From positions 1-54,989 of the forward strand of contig CAMCYJ010000015.1 in assembly GCA_945883815.1 (NCBI GenBank): 54,989 nt of DNA. Direction: 5' to 3'. Shown in pieces: positions 16,784-24,509 of the stretch. Position 1 is the first letter of the stretch; each line of letters starts with the position of its first letter. Source of the stretch: Akkermansia muciniphila (lineage in GTDB: Bacteria; Verrucomicrobiota; Verrucomicrobiia; Limisphaerales; UBA9464). The position numbers and the translations under genes are program-made. The notes beneath the pieces were generated by a model. The model worked only from the letters and a program-made list of their open reading frames with translations, had not been told where the DNA came from and did not search any database.

Positions 16784-19018
16784 ATGAAAAAACTGAAGAC
16801 ACTCCTTACCGTGGCGTTCGCTGTGGCGACTGCCTTGGTCGCGCACGCGGCCGACGACGTGCTGATCGCCGATTTCGAAGGCCCCGACTACGGCGCGTGG
16901 AAGGCTACTGGCGAGGCGTTTGGCAGTAGCCCGGCGCGCGGTGCATTAGCCGGGCAGATGCAGGTCGAGGGTTTCCTGGGGAAGGGGTTGGTCAACACAT
17001 TCCGCGGTGGCGATGACGCGACCGGTGCCTTGAGTTCACCGCCCTTCAAGATCGAGCGGCGCTTCGTCGCCTTCCTCATCGGCGGGGGTCACAACGAGCA
17101 GAAGCTCACCCTGCAATTGCTGGTGGATGGCCGGGTGGTCCGTTCGGCAACAGGACCGAATGACCGCAGCGGCGGCAGCGAAGCGTTGGCTCCCGACTCG
17201 TGGGATGTCTCCGATTTGGCCGGTCAGACGGCATCCATTCGCATTGTCGACGAGGCCAAGGGCGGTTGGGGGCACCTCAATGTGGATCACCTCCGGCAAA
17301 CCGACACCCGACCGAAAGGCCTGCAGAAGAACGTCGAGCGGTCCATTCCGGTGACGGCCCGTTATCTGCACCTGCCCATTCGCAACGGGGCTCCCAAGCG
17401 CGTGGTGACCTTGATGGTGGACGGGAAGCCCGTCGTTCGGAATGACATCGAGTTGGCCGATGGTTCCGCCGATTGGTGGGCGCCCATGGACGTGTCGGCC
17501 TGGCGGGGCAAATCCATCACCCTCCGTGTGGACGCATTGCCCGCCGATTCCACGGCGTTGTCGGCGATCGAACAGGGCGACGGTTTCAAGGACGAGGGAT
17601 CGCTGTACCGCGAGCCGTTGCGCGGGCAGTTCCATTTTTCGCCGAAGCGCGGTTGGAACAACGATCCGAACGGGATGGTCTTCTACAACGGCGAGTACCA
17701 CTTGTTCTTCCAGCACAATCCGTACGGTTGGGATTGGGGCAACATGCACTGGGGTCATGCTGTCAGTTGCGATCTCGTCCACTGGGACGAGCTCGGAGAC
17801 AAGCTCCTGCCCGACGACATGGGACCGATGTTCAGCGGCAGCGCCGTGGTGGACTGGAAGAACACCAGCGGCTTCGGCAAGGACGGAAAGCCGCCGCTCG
17901 TGCTCATTTACACCGCCGCCGGGAATCCCACGGTGCAGTGCATCGCCTATAGCACCGACGGCCGCAAGTTCACCAAGTTTGCGGGCAACCCGGTTCTGAA
18001 AGAGATCACCGGAGGCAATCGCGACCCCAAGGTGATGTGGCATGAAGCTTCCCGGAAGTGGGTGATGGTGCTCTACGTGGAGTGGCAGAAGAAGCACACC
18101 ATCCACTTCTTCAACTCGCCCAATTTGCGCGATTGGAGCCTGACCCAAATCGTCGAGGGCGATGCCCCCGGCAAACCCTATCTCTTCGAATGCCCCGACT
18201 TCTTCGAGTTGCCTGTGGATGGCGACCCGACCCGTCGGAAGTGGGTGCTACTCGCAGCCAACAGCGCTTATGCCGTGGGCACCTTCGATGGCGCTCGCTT
18301 CATGCCCGAGCAGAGCAATTTGGCCGGTCAGCGAGGTAAGGGTTTCTACGCGCCTCAGACCTTCAGCGACATTCCGGGTGCCGATGGTCGTCGCATTCAA
18401 ATGGGTTGGTTCCAGACCGCCACTAAGGGCATGACCTTCAACCAGTCCATGACCGTGCCGCTGGAACTCCGGTTGCTGACCACGGCGGACGGGCCTCGAT
18501 TGACCTTCACGCCGGTGCGCGAGTTGGAGGCGCTGCGGGCCGGCTCCCAACGCCTGGGTTCGCTGTCGTTGGCTCCGGGCGCGAAGAATCCGCTGGCGAA
18601 GGTGCAGGGGGAATTGCTCGAAGTCCGTGCCGTCCTGAAACCCGGCCCGGCGACCAACATCGTGTTCAGCATTCGCGGAGTCCCCGTGGTTTACGACGTG
18701 AAGCAGCAGGAACTGGTGGTGGCCCAACATCGCGCGCCGGCGCCGCTGCACGACGGCACCTTGGACTTGATCATCTACTGTGACCGCACCGGCCTGGAGG
18801 TCTTCGCCAGCCGCGGGCTTTGCTACGTTCCCATGCCCGTCCAGCCGAAGTCCGAGGACCGTTCGCTTTCGCTGGAGGTCCAGGGAGGTGCCGTCGCCTT
18901 CAAGAACCTCGAGGCTCATGAACTGCAATCTGCCTGGGCTGCGCGGAAAGTCGTGACGCCGGCGGGTTCAGTTTCTCCGGCCCGTCCGGCGTTCCCGGCC
19001 AGCCCGACGCGGCCATGA
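16784..19018 (+). CDS. Secreted glycoside hydrolase family 32 (levanase/inulinase-type fructanase)
   Basis: A 744-residue exported enzyme; ATG at 16784 starts a signal peptide (MKKLKTLLTVAFAVATALVAHA). Residues about 25-270 form an N-terminal beta-sandwich region resembling DUF4980-type domains found in levanases. The five-bladed propeller follows with all three GH32 catalytic motifs: WNNDPNG (291-297, nucleophile D294), RDP (413-415) and ECPDFF (469-474, acid/base E469). A beta-sandwich C-terminal module closes it. GH32 enzymes cleave beta-fructosides such as levan, inulin or sucrose; the choice among these cannot be read from the sequence. It overlaps the PfkB kinase gene by ATGA and lies after the transporter, giving outside hydrolysis, import, then phosphorylation. 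Confidence 0.94.
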   Translation: MKKLKTLLTVAFAVATALVAHAADDVLIADFEGPDYGAWKATGEAFGSSPARGALAGQMQVEGFLGKGLVNTFRGGDDATGALSSPPFKIERRFVAFLIGGGHNEQKLTLQLLVDGRVVRSATGPNDRSGGSEALAPDSWDVSDLAGQTASIRIVDEAKGGWGHLNVDHLRQTDTRPKGLQKNVERSIPVTARYLHLPIRNGAPKRVVTLMVDGKPVVRNDIELADGSADWWAPMDVSAWRGKSITLRVDALPADSTALSAIEQGDGFKDEGSLYREPLRGQFHFSPKRGWNNDPNGMVFYNGEYHLFFQHNPYGWDWGNMHWGHAVSCDLVHWDELGDKLLPDDMGPMFSGSAVVDWKNTSGFGKDGKPPLVLIYTAAGNPTVQCIAYSTDGRKFTKFAGNPVLKEITGGNRDPKVMWHEASRKWVMVLYVEWQKKHTIHFFNSPNLRDWSLTQIVEGDAPGKPYLFECPDFFELPVDGDPTRRKWVLLAANSAYAVGTFDGARFMPEQSNLAGQRGKGFYAPQTFSDIPGADGRRIQMGWFQTATKGMTFNQSMTVPLELRLLTTADGPRLTFTPVRELEALRAGSQRLGSLSLAPGAKNPLAKVQGELLEVRAVLKPGPATNIVFSIRGVPVVYDVKQQELVVAQHRAPAPLHDGTLDLIIYCDRTGLEVFASRGLCYVPMPVQPKSEDRSLSLEVQGGAVAFKNLEAHELQSAWAARKVVTPAGSVSPARPAFPASPTRP

Positions 19019-19932
19019 ACTTCGGATCCTGCCGCTACTTTTGCATCGGCCTCGGGGAAGTTCTTTGGGACCTCTTGCCGGGCGGTCGCCAATTGGGCGG
19101 AGCGCCCGCCAACTTCGCCTACCATGCGCATGCGTTGGGAGCCGAGTCCCTCGTGGTTTCGCGCGTGGGCCGTGACGATCTGGGTCGGGATCTCCTCGAG
19201 CGCCTGACTGCTTTGGGTCTCGCGACCTCCGGGATCTCCGTCGATCCAGTTGCGCCCACCGGGACCGTGAGCGTGACCCTCGATTCGTCGGGGCAGCCCG
19301 CTTACACCATCCACACCGACGTTGCCTGGGACTTTCTGGAGGCCGGGCCAGAGGTTTTGCGAGTCGCGGCTGGCGCTGATGCGGTGTGCTTCGGGACATT
19401 GGCCCAGCGCCACCCGGTGGCCCGCGAGTCCATCCGGCGCGTGCTGCAGGCGACTCGGCCTGAAGCCTTGCGCATCTTCGACATCAATCTCCGCCAACGG
19501 TTTTGGTCGCGGGATGTGATCGTCGAGTCATTGGCATTGGCCAATGTGCTGAAGTTGAATGACGAGGAGTTGCCCATCCTCGCGGAACTGCTCGGTGGGT
19601 CAGGTGACGACGATCAGGGACTGTTGGCGTGGTTGGCCCAGCGATTCGATTTACGGGCCGTGGCCCTGACGCGAGGGGCTCGTGGCAGTCTCGTGTGGAC
19701 GGCGGGCCGCAGTTGGGACTGGCCCGGTTCGGACCTCCAGGTGGCCGACACCGTGGGTGCGGGTGACAGTTACACGGCGGCCCTCGCACTGGGATTACTG
19801 TCGGGCACGGCGCCTGAAGACATTCTCCGCATCGCCCATCGCGTCGCAGATTTTGTGTGCACCCAGCCCGGGGCCACACCGCCCATGCCTGCGGGTTTCG
19901 CTGCTGAATTTGTGGGCCCGAGAAGGACCTAG
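19015..19932 (+). CDS. PfkB-family sugar kinase, probable fructokinase
   Basis: A 305-residue cytoplasmic kinase. The N-terminal sugar-binding part has GLGEVLWDLLPGG and LGGAPANFAYHAHALG, both typical of fructokinases. The ATP-binding anion-hole motif DTVGAGDSYTAALA occupies 245-258 with catalytic Asp251. It would phosphorylate the imported sugar to feed glycolysis, and the GH32 neighbour makes fructose the likely substrate. Its ATG overlaps the GH32 stop by ATGA. It is the last gene of the operon: a convergent tRNA-Arg begins 31 bases later. No clear hairpin terminator was seen between them. Confidence 0.93.
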   Translation: MNFGSCRYFCIGLGEVLWDLLPGGRQLGGAPANFAYHAHALGAESLVVSRVGRDDLGRDLLERLTALGLATSGISVDPVAPTGTVSVTLDSSGQPAYTIHTDVAWDFLEAGPEVLRVAAGADAVCFGTLAQRHPVARESIRRVLQATRPEALRIFDINLRQRFWSRDVIVESLALANVLKLNDEELPILAELLGGSGDDDQGLLAWLAQRFDLRAVALTRGARGSLVWTAGRSWDWPGSDLQVADTVGAGDSYTAALALGLLSGTAPEDILRIAHRVADFVCTQPGATPPMPAGFAAEFVGPRRT

Positions 19933-19962
19933 GGAGATACTTCGGGAAACCGACGTTGAAGC

Positions 19963-20039
19963 TGGTGCGCGGGGCGGGGGTCGAACCCACAACCTTCGGC
20001 TTCGGAGACCGACGCTCTATCCAATTGAGCTACCCGCGC
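19963..20039 (-). tRNA. tRNA-Arg (anticodon CCG)
   Basis: On the minus strand a 77-base cloverleaf can be drawn. The acceptor stem GCGCGGG pairs with CCCGCGC, the D-arm is the usual AGCTC...GAGC, and the anticodon loop CTCCGAA contains CCG. The T-loop is TTCGACC, the discriminator base is A and CCA is encoded at 19963-19965. It reads CGG arginine codons. It is convergent with the fructan operon. Confidence 0.95.
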
Positions 20040-20270
20040 AACCGAGACGTTCACCTTAAGAATCCCCCCATGGCAGGGCAACTGTTAGTTCTGGCCCTTG
20101 TTGGTTCTGACCCGGGTTTGGCCCGCGTGCGTTGCCGATGGCCTGCATCCCAACAGAAGGAACCGCCTGAGAGATTCGTATTGCCGCCCCAACCGGCACG
20201 TTGAGACGTTTTGAAAACTGAGGGAACGAGGCCGCGCTGAGGCGGCTTAAACAGCGTTGGCGTTGAAAAT
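20040..20270. other. Intergenic stretch with small hairpins, lower GC
   Basis: No supported gene lies in these 231 bases. A 7-bp hairpin (20229-20235 pairing with 20242-20248, loop six bases) is followed by GCTTAAACAGCGTTGG, which is faintly like the 3' end of an integron attC site. The matching 5' half could not be found convincingly. A GTTTT/AAAAC palindrome lies at about 20208-20218. Base composition drops here compared with the flanking operon. Confidence 0.3.
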
Positions 20271-20483
20271 ATGAAACATTTTAGTTCCGCACTCTTCATA
20301 GGGATCTGGGCATTCCTGTTCAGAGCATACGAGCCGAGCGACTTCACGTTGGCTTTGGTAGACACGTTTGGCATAAACAGAGCCCATTCAGACCCCACTG
20401 CTTGGTGGATGTTCATTCCTTTGGTGATAGGGTTGTATTTATTCGTGGCTGTTGAACTCGAGCGATGGCGGAAGAGACAGTAA
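20271..20483 (+). CDS. Small membrane protein of unknown function (70 residues)
   Basis: The frame starts at an ATG at 20271 and encodes 70 residues with two predicted membrane segments (about 5-21, then about 46-63 with WWMFIPLVIGLYLFVAVEL) and a basic C-terminus (ERWRKRQ). No family was recognised. Base use is less GC-rich than in the flanking operons, and it lies next to a tRNA-Arg and just upstream of a strongly structured element, so it may belong to an acquired segment. It could also be a non-coding frame, but the double helix pattern and charged tail speak for a real small membrane protein. Confidence 0.45.
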   Translation: MKHFSSALFIGIWAFLFRAYEPSDFTLALVDTFGINRAHSDPTAWWMFIPLVIGLYLFVAVELERWRKRQ

Positions 20484-20499
20484 AGCCACTTAAGCGGTC

Positions 20500-20578
20500 C
20501 AGCGAACGGGAGCCAGCCGATTCGCGCAGAGACAAATCGGACGTCACCGGCCGCTGGCTCCCATCGCTGATCTCTGCG
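20500..20578 (+). ncRNA. Interleaved inverted repeats: possible H-type pseudoknot leader RNA
   Basis: Two inverted repeats interlock. Stem 1 pairs 20500-20517 with 20553-20569 (16 bp with a small bulge; core GGGAGCCAGC/GCTGGCTCCC). Stem 2 pairs the loop bases 20525-20532 (CGCAGAGA) with 20571-20578 (TCTCTGCG), immediately 3' of stem 1. As RNA this is the topology of an H-type pseudoknot. It ends 26 bases before the ATG of a SAM-dependent methyltransferase gene, so a cis-regulatory leader is plausible. It could instead be a DNA recombination or protein-binding site. It was not matched to any known riboswitch class. Confidence 0.4.
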
Positions 20579-20604
20579 TCGGGTAGCAGAAAACTCACCG
20601 CCCC

Positions 20605-21342
20605 ATGTCCATCGCGAACGCCTATTCGGCTTGGTCCGTCAGCTACGACTCAGACCGCAATTGGACCCGTGACCTCGATGCTGAGGTGACGAGGCGCCTC
20701 CTGACTGGGACCTCATTTCCGGTCGTGATCGAGGCTGGTTGCGGAACCGGAAAGAACACGGGTTTCTTCTGCGATGTCGCGGATGAAGTGCACGCCCTCG
20801 ATTTCTCAGAAGGCATGCTGAAAGTCGCCCGCCAACGAGTGCTCTCTCCCAAGGTTCGCTTTCATCCAGTGGACTTGTCCTCGGACTGGCCATGCCGTGA
20901 AGCCTGCGCCCATCTCGTTTCGTTCAACCTCGTCCTTGAGCACATGGAGTCGCTGACTCCCGTGCTCAAGATCGCCGCACGCTGCCTGGTGCCCGGCGGA
21001 ACAGTCTTGATCAGCGAGCTTCATCCGTTCAAGCAGTACCAAAACAGTCAGGCGAGGTTCACGGACGCACTCGGTCAAGAGATCAAGGTTCAAGCGTACA
21101 CGCACCACGTTTCTGACTTCTTCCGTGCCGCCGAAGAAGTCGGATTGGCTCTGGTGAAATTCAATGAGTGGTGGCACCCGGAGGACCCAGCAAGGTCCGT
21201 CCCTCGCTTGGCGACCTTCTTGTTTCAGCGTCCAGCGCGAGCTGCTGCCGGAACAGTGTTTATCCGCCAAGGCCCTCCGCCGAGGTCGGCCGCATTGAGG
21301 GCTCGAGATTGCGCATCCACTGACGGTGGATCGTCTGCATGA
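20605..21342 (+). CDS. Class I SAM-dependent methyltransferase (BioC/UbiE-like)
   Basis: A 245-residue protein with the class I Rossmann motifs: motif I VIEAGCGTGKNTGFF, a post-I acidic residue in VHALDFSEGMLKVARQ, VDLSSDW, and motif VSFNLVLEHM followed by LVPGGTVLISELHP. This is the arrangement of BioC- and UbiE-like small-molecule methyltransferases. The N-terminal AYSAWSVSYDSDRNWTRDLD also fits that group. The last 35 residues after LATFLFQRP look unrelated and may be read-through past a lost stop. No biotin genes are nearby, so the substrate is open. The potential pseudoknot leader lies just upstream. Confidence 0.8.
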   Translation: MSIANAYSAWSVSYDSDRNWTRDLDAEVTRRLLTGTSFPVVIEAGCGTGKNTGFFCDVADEVHALDFSEGMLKVARQRVLSPKVRFHPVDLSSDWPCREACAHLVSFNLVLEHMESLTPVLKIAARCLVPGGTVLISELHPFKQYQNSQARFTDALGQEIKVQAYTHHVSDFFRAAEEVGLALVKFNEWWHPEDPARSVPRLATFLFQRPARAAAGTVFIRQGPPPRSAALRARDCASTDGGSSA

Positions 21343-21578
21343 TCCGGAACGCATCGATCCGCCCGGCATGGGGGTTTCTGCCTGCTGTGGCCTGGATGCG
21401 GGGATTGGTCCGGATGAATCCGGTTGGGAGTTTCTCTGCGGGGTGGCCGGAGGCGGACGGCCGTGTTACCGACCTGCACTGAATCCGTCTGGATCAGGGG
21501 TTCAGCTCTCGGGGCTTCCTCCCGAATTGCTGCATGGTCATGCGCCGCAAGGCGTCCGAAGGCCCGGAATCTCGCGCT

Positions 21579-22496
21579 TCAGGGTTGCCGGTCTCGGAAG
21601 CTCTCGCGAATGAAGGTTGCCACCGGGGTCGGATCGTCGAGCCCGTGGGGATGGTGGCCGACTCCCGGCTTGTGGATCACTTGGATTCGCCCACCCAGGG
21701 CCTGATACCGGGACTCGATCAGGCCCGTGTTCTCGGCCACGGGCACCACATCGTCGGTGTCCCCAACCACATGGATAAGCCGGACCTTGGCCTTGGCCAG
21801 CGGGGCGAGTCGGTCGACCGGGTTGCCGTTGAAGGCCAGTGCCTCCGCTTCGTTTGCGAAGCCGTAGTGGCGCTGCAATTGTGTCCAGTCACCCGCGCTG
21901 CCCTTGCCGGTCCCCTTGCCACCGGGCCAACTCTTGAAATCGCACACGGGCGCGTCGCCGTAAATGCACGCCACGCGTTCCGGGTTCTTGGCAGCAAAGC
22001 GGTAGGCGTAGAGACCGCCGCGGCTGATGCCCACCAGGGCCACCTTGGGTCCGAGACCGCCACGCTGAAGCACTTGATAGAACGCCTCGAACTGTTCCAG
22101 CGCCCGAGGTGAACCAAAGGTGTTGCCGACCTCCAGGTGAACATGGTGGAACCCGTGTTCCAGCAGTTGCAGGACGCCGGTCCGGTCCGTGAACGCGTCG
22201 GGGAATTCCAAACACCAGCTCCACGGTTTTCCGGGTGCCGCCTGGCGCGGTTCGACGACCCATGCGGTCGCGCCATCCACGGCGAACCGATGCCGCACGA
22301 ATCCGTGCCACTGATCCAAGCGGCCGCCCGGCCAGGGCGAGGCGGCCGGATCGCCCTTCGCAGCGGTGGCCGCAGAATGAATCGTTGAGGTCGAGGCGGA
22401 CGAAGTTGTCTCCTTCGGATCAGCGGCCTTCAGGGCGGTCGATGCGATCAGCAAAAAAGCGCAGCAAAGCCACAGTGCGCAGGGCGGGAAGGGCAT
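21579..22496 (-). CDS. Secreted alpha/beta hydrolase
   Basis: About 305 residues with a signal peptide (MPFPPCALWLCCAFLLIASTALKAA) that fixes the start at the ATG at 22496. The longer frame continues upstream antisense to the tRNA-Asp and is not coding. The nucleophile elbow is GISRGG (in KVALVGISRGGLYAYRFA), the acid lies in HVVGDTDDVVPVAENT and the catalytic His in KPGVGHHPHGL. The family resembles dienelactone-hydrolase/prolyl-oligopeptidase-like esterases; the substrate is unknown. Upstream about 150 bases is the divergent tRNA-Asp. The 235 bases between this gene and the methyltransferase gene contain nothing I can support. Confidence 0.82.
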   Translation of the reverse strand: MPFPPCALWLCCAFLLIASTALKAADPKETTSSASTSTIHSAATAAKGDPAASPWPGGRLDQWHGFVRHRFAVDGATAWVVEPRQAAPGKPWSWCLEFPDAFTDRTGVLQLLEHGFHHVHLEVGNTFGSPRALEQFEAFYQVLQRGGLGPKVALVGISRGGLYAYRFAAKNPERVACIYGDAPVCDFKSWPGGKGTGKGSAGDWTQLQRHYGFANEAEALAFNGNPVDRLAPLAKAKVRLIHVVGDTDDVVPVAENTGLIESRYQALGGRIQVIHKPGVGHHPHGLDDPTPVATFIRESFRDRQP

Positions 22497-22646
22497 GGTG
22501 AAACAGAGTCTTTCTGTGGATCCGGAGTCTGTCCATGGGCCGTTCTTCGGAATATCGGTGGCTCTTGTCCGAGAAGTTTTTAGAGAATCTGCGACAAAAT
22601 CGTTGACGAAACGGGGTAATAGAAAGCACTTTCCGCTCCCCAACGC

Positions 22647-22723
22647 GGGGGTGTAGCTCAATTGGTTAGAGCGCTGCCCTGTCACGGCAGAGGTTACGGG
22701 TTCGAGTCCCGCCACTCCCGCCA
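22647..22723 (+). tRNA. tRNA-Asp (anticodon GTC)
   Basis: A 77-base cloverleaf: the acceptor GGGGGTG pairs with CACTCCC (one G-T wobble), the anticodon arm CTGCC-CTGTCAC-GGCAG exposes GTC, the T-loop is TTCGAGT, the discriminator is G, and CCA is encoded. The first T-stem pair is A opposite C (ACGGG/CCCGC), a mismatch where this position is normally paired. An intrinsic terminator follows closely. Confidence 0.95.
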
Positions 22724-22740
22724 TTTTCTCCTGCGTTGAA

Positions 22741-22766
22741 AAACCGGCTTTGAAGCCGGTTTTTTG
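22741..22766 (+). terminator. Rho-independent terminator after tRNA-Asp
   Basis: A 9-bp hairpin, AAACCGGCT (22741-22749) pairing with AGCCGGTTT (22754-22762) around a four-base loop, runs directly into further T residues. It lies 17 bases after the tRNA CCA and would end the tRNA transcript. It could also work in reverse for readthrough from the HipA gene side. Confidence 0.85.
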
Positions 22767-22882
22767 CTGTCCAGAGGTTATTGGCCTCCAGAGGTATCCA
22801 TCGACCTCCGGCCCCCACAGGCCCTGAGAGTACGGGATTAAACCCATTGAAACACGGGTCCCGCCGCGTGCCCTTCGGTGAT

Positions 22883-24217
22883 TCAGCCGGTCGACAAGCC
22901 CTGACCCAAATGTTCTGCCTGAACCTTCAACCCGTTCAGGATCGCCTCGGTGATCGGTTCCGGGAAGAGTTTGGGGATTTCGGCGCGCACTTCATCCAAG
23001 ACTCGGGGAGTCTGGTCGAGGATGTCGGCGATGATGGGGCGCATTCCAGACATGCCGCACCGTTTGGCCGTCTCAAGCCAGTGACGGCATTCGATCTCGG
23101 CGATCCGGTAATGGCGATTCTTGCCCAGGACTGCCATGGCCAAGGTTGCCTTTTGGGCGGGCAGCTTCCCGCGACCATGTCCGATGACCGGATGGGCCGA
23201 CAGCACATCATAGCGCGGGGTGAGTTCGTAGTCGCCCTGCGGCAGCAGGAAGAGGCTGAAGTTCTTCGCATGCCCATCGATGGCCGCCAGCAGCCAGAAG
23301 ATCACCTGGGTACGCAGGAAGCTCGTGCGGTCTTCGTCGGCCCAGAGGGATCCCTGCAGGAGGTCCATGATCTTCAGGATTCCCGGGCCACCATCGACCT
23401 CGTATTTGAGGTGGGGAGGCGTCGCCGTGGCCTGGCACAAGTCCTCTTGGGGAAGACGCAGCCACCGGGTTTTGTCCGATGACAACCGGCGGTCGAAGCG
23501 TTCGACCACGAGCACCTGATAGTCGCCGAAGCGCCGGATTTTCGAATTCGCCGTCGGGATCCCGTAGGCCTTCAGGATCCGACCACAAAGCCATTCATTC
23601 TCGACCGAGGTGGACAAATCCATGCCCTGCGGGCCGGCCCCGATCGGTAATTTGAGGATGTGCGTGGTGGGCGTGGCTCCGGTGGGTCGATGCCAGGCTC
23701 CCTCGTGCCAGAGCAGGGCCGTCTTTTCCTGGGCCCCGGCGAGGCTGATGCGGAAGTGATCCTCGGATGGAGAGTCTCCATCCCGCGGGTCCGCCAGGGT
23801 TGCGGCCAGCAGCTGGGCGACCTGGGCAGAGCCGAGTCGATCACCCGTGATCCGCGACAGATCTCCGGGCCGGGCATCCTCCGGGAGCAGTTGCAGCGCC
23901 CCGACGCAGTCACGTCCGACCGCTTGGAGCAAGTCGAAGGGGGCGATGCTGGGAACCTGAAACCGGCGCTGGATGCGTTCGCGGATCCCTCGGTTGTCGG
24001 GAAGGAGATTGTCGAAGAACGCCTCGACCCCGTCCCGGAAGGGTTCGCCGGACGGTCGCAATGGCAGCGACAGCGAAATGGGCCGGGCATGGGGGGAACC
24101 CAGCCAACGGTCGTCATAGGCGAATGTATGGGTTCCCCGCGTGGGGGTCCGCCAAAGGCCGACCCGCTCGCCGTTCATCCAAACGGACAGGGCTCTGGAA
24201 TGACGAGGACGGGGCAT
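22883..24217 (-). CDS. hipA: HipA-type serine/threonine kinase toxin
   Basis: A 444-residue HipA-family kinase. The N-terminal couple-hipA domain (about 8-110) has LSVWMNGERVG and FFDNLLPDN. The autophosphorylation loop appears in FRISLAGAQEKTALL. The catalytic core has AAIDGHAKNFSLFL (D-x-H-x-K-N loop), followed by the metal-binding YDVLSAHP. In E. coli HipA phosphorylates glutamyl-tRNA synthetase and induces persistence; the target here is unknown. It starts 3 bases after the stop of the HipB-like antitoxin, so the two are cotranscribed with the antitoxin first. The length is normal for the family and all key residues are present, so the toxin looks intact. Confidence 0.93.
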   Translation of the reverse strand: MPRPRHSRALSVWMNGERVGLWRTPTRGTHTFAYDDRWLGSPHARPISLSLPLRPSGEPFRDGVEAFFDNLLPDNRGIRERIQRRFQVPSIAPFDLLQAVGRDCVGALQLLPEDARPGDLSRITGDRLGSAQVAQLLAATLADPRDGDSPSEDHFRISLAGAQEKTALLWHEGAWHRPTGATPTTHILKLPIGAGPQGMDLSTSVENEWLCGRILKAYGIPTANSKIRRFGDYQVLVVERFDRRLSSDKTRWLRLPQEDLCQATATPPHLKYEVDGGPGILKIMDLLQGSLWADEDRTSFLRTQVIFWLLAAIDGHAKNFSLFLLPQGDYELTPRYDVLSAHPVIGHGRGKLPAQKATLAMAVLGKNRHYRIAEIECRHWLETAKRCGMSGMRPIIADILDQTPRVLDEVRAEIPKLFPEPITEAILNGLKVQAEHLGQGLSTG

Positions 24218-24220
24218 GGG

Positions 24221-24466
24221 TCACCACTCGGTTTTCTGGCCGTCGGGGCCTTTGGGACGGACCACTAGTTCGAGATCCAAGGTCGAGAGGATCCGGTAAA
24301 TTCGGGACAGGCTGGTGGTCGTGGGGTCCGACTCGATTTGCGAGAGTGCTGCTTGGGACAGGCCGCAATGGGAGCCGACCCCCTTTTGGGTCAATTGCCG
24401 TTCATGACGGTACCCTCGAAGAATCGCCCCCAACTGCTCGGGAGTCCGCGCAACGAAATCACTCAT
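24221..24466 (-). CDS. hipB: HipB-type XRE-family antitoxin and autorepressor
   Basis: About 81 residues from the ATG at 24466 (an upstream frame adds MLVLFDLTN and lies in the operator, so it is rejected). The helix-turn-helix spans roughly residues 10-60 (LGAILRGYRHERQLTQ, then GLSQAALSQIESDP). The C-terminus LELVVRPKG matches the beta-strand by which HipB dimerises. It neutralises the HipA kinase and represses its own promoter in characterised systems. An AT-rich segment with inverted ATTCGTT half-sites lies directly upstream. Confidence 0.9.
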   Translation of the reverse strand: MSDFVARTPEQLGAILRGYRHERQLTQKGVGSHCGLSQAALSQIESDPTTTSLSRIYRILSTLDLELVVRPKGPDGQKTEW

Positions 24467-24509
24467 ATTCGTTAAATCAAATAAAACTAACAAATATTGT
24501 AAAACGAAT
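24467..24509 (-). promoter_or_regulatory. Probable HipB operator and hipBA promoter region
   Basis: ATTCGTT at 24467-24473 and AACGAAT at 24503-24509 form a perfect 7-bp inverted repeat 29 bases apart, inside a markedly AT-rich island (about 24465-24540) that contrasts with the GC-rich surroundings. The first half-site abuts the hipB start codon. The arrangement suits autoregulation by a dimeric HipB; the assignment is by position and symmetry only. Confidence 0.55.

Noticed and set aside
20213..20270. Integron attC-like site before the small membrane protein gene
   Set aside because: The 3' part is faintly similar, but GTTRRRY is not matched and no paired 5' core was found; no integrase in the window.
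22497..22847. N-terminal extension of the alpha/beta hydrolase frame
   Set aside because: It reads antisense through the tRNA-Asp; the signal peptide starts at 22496.
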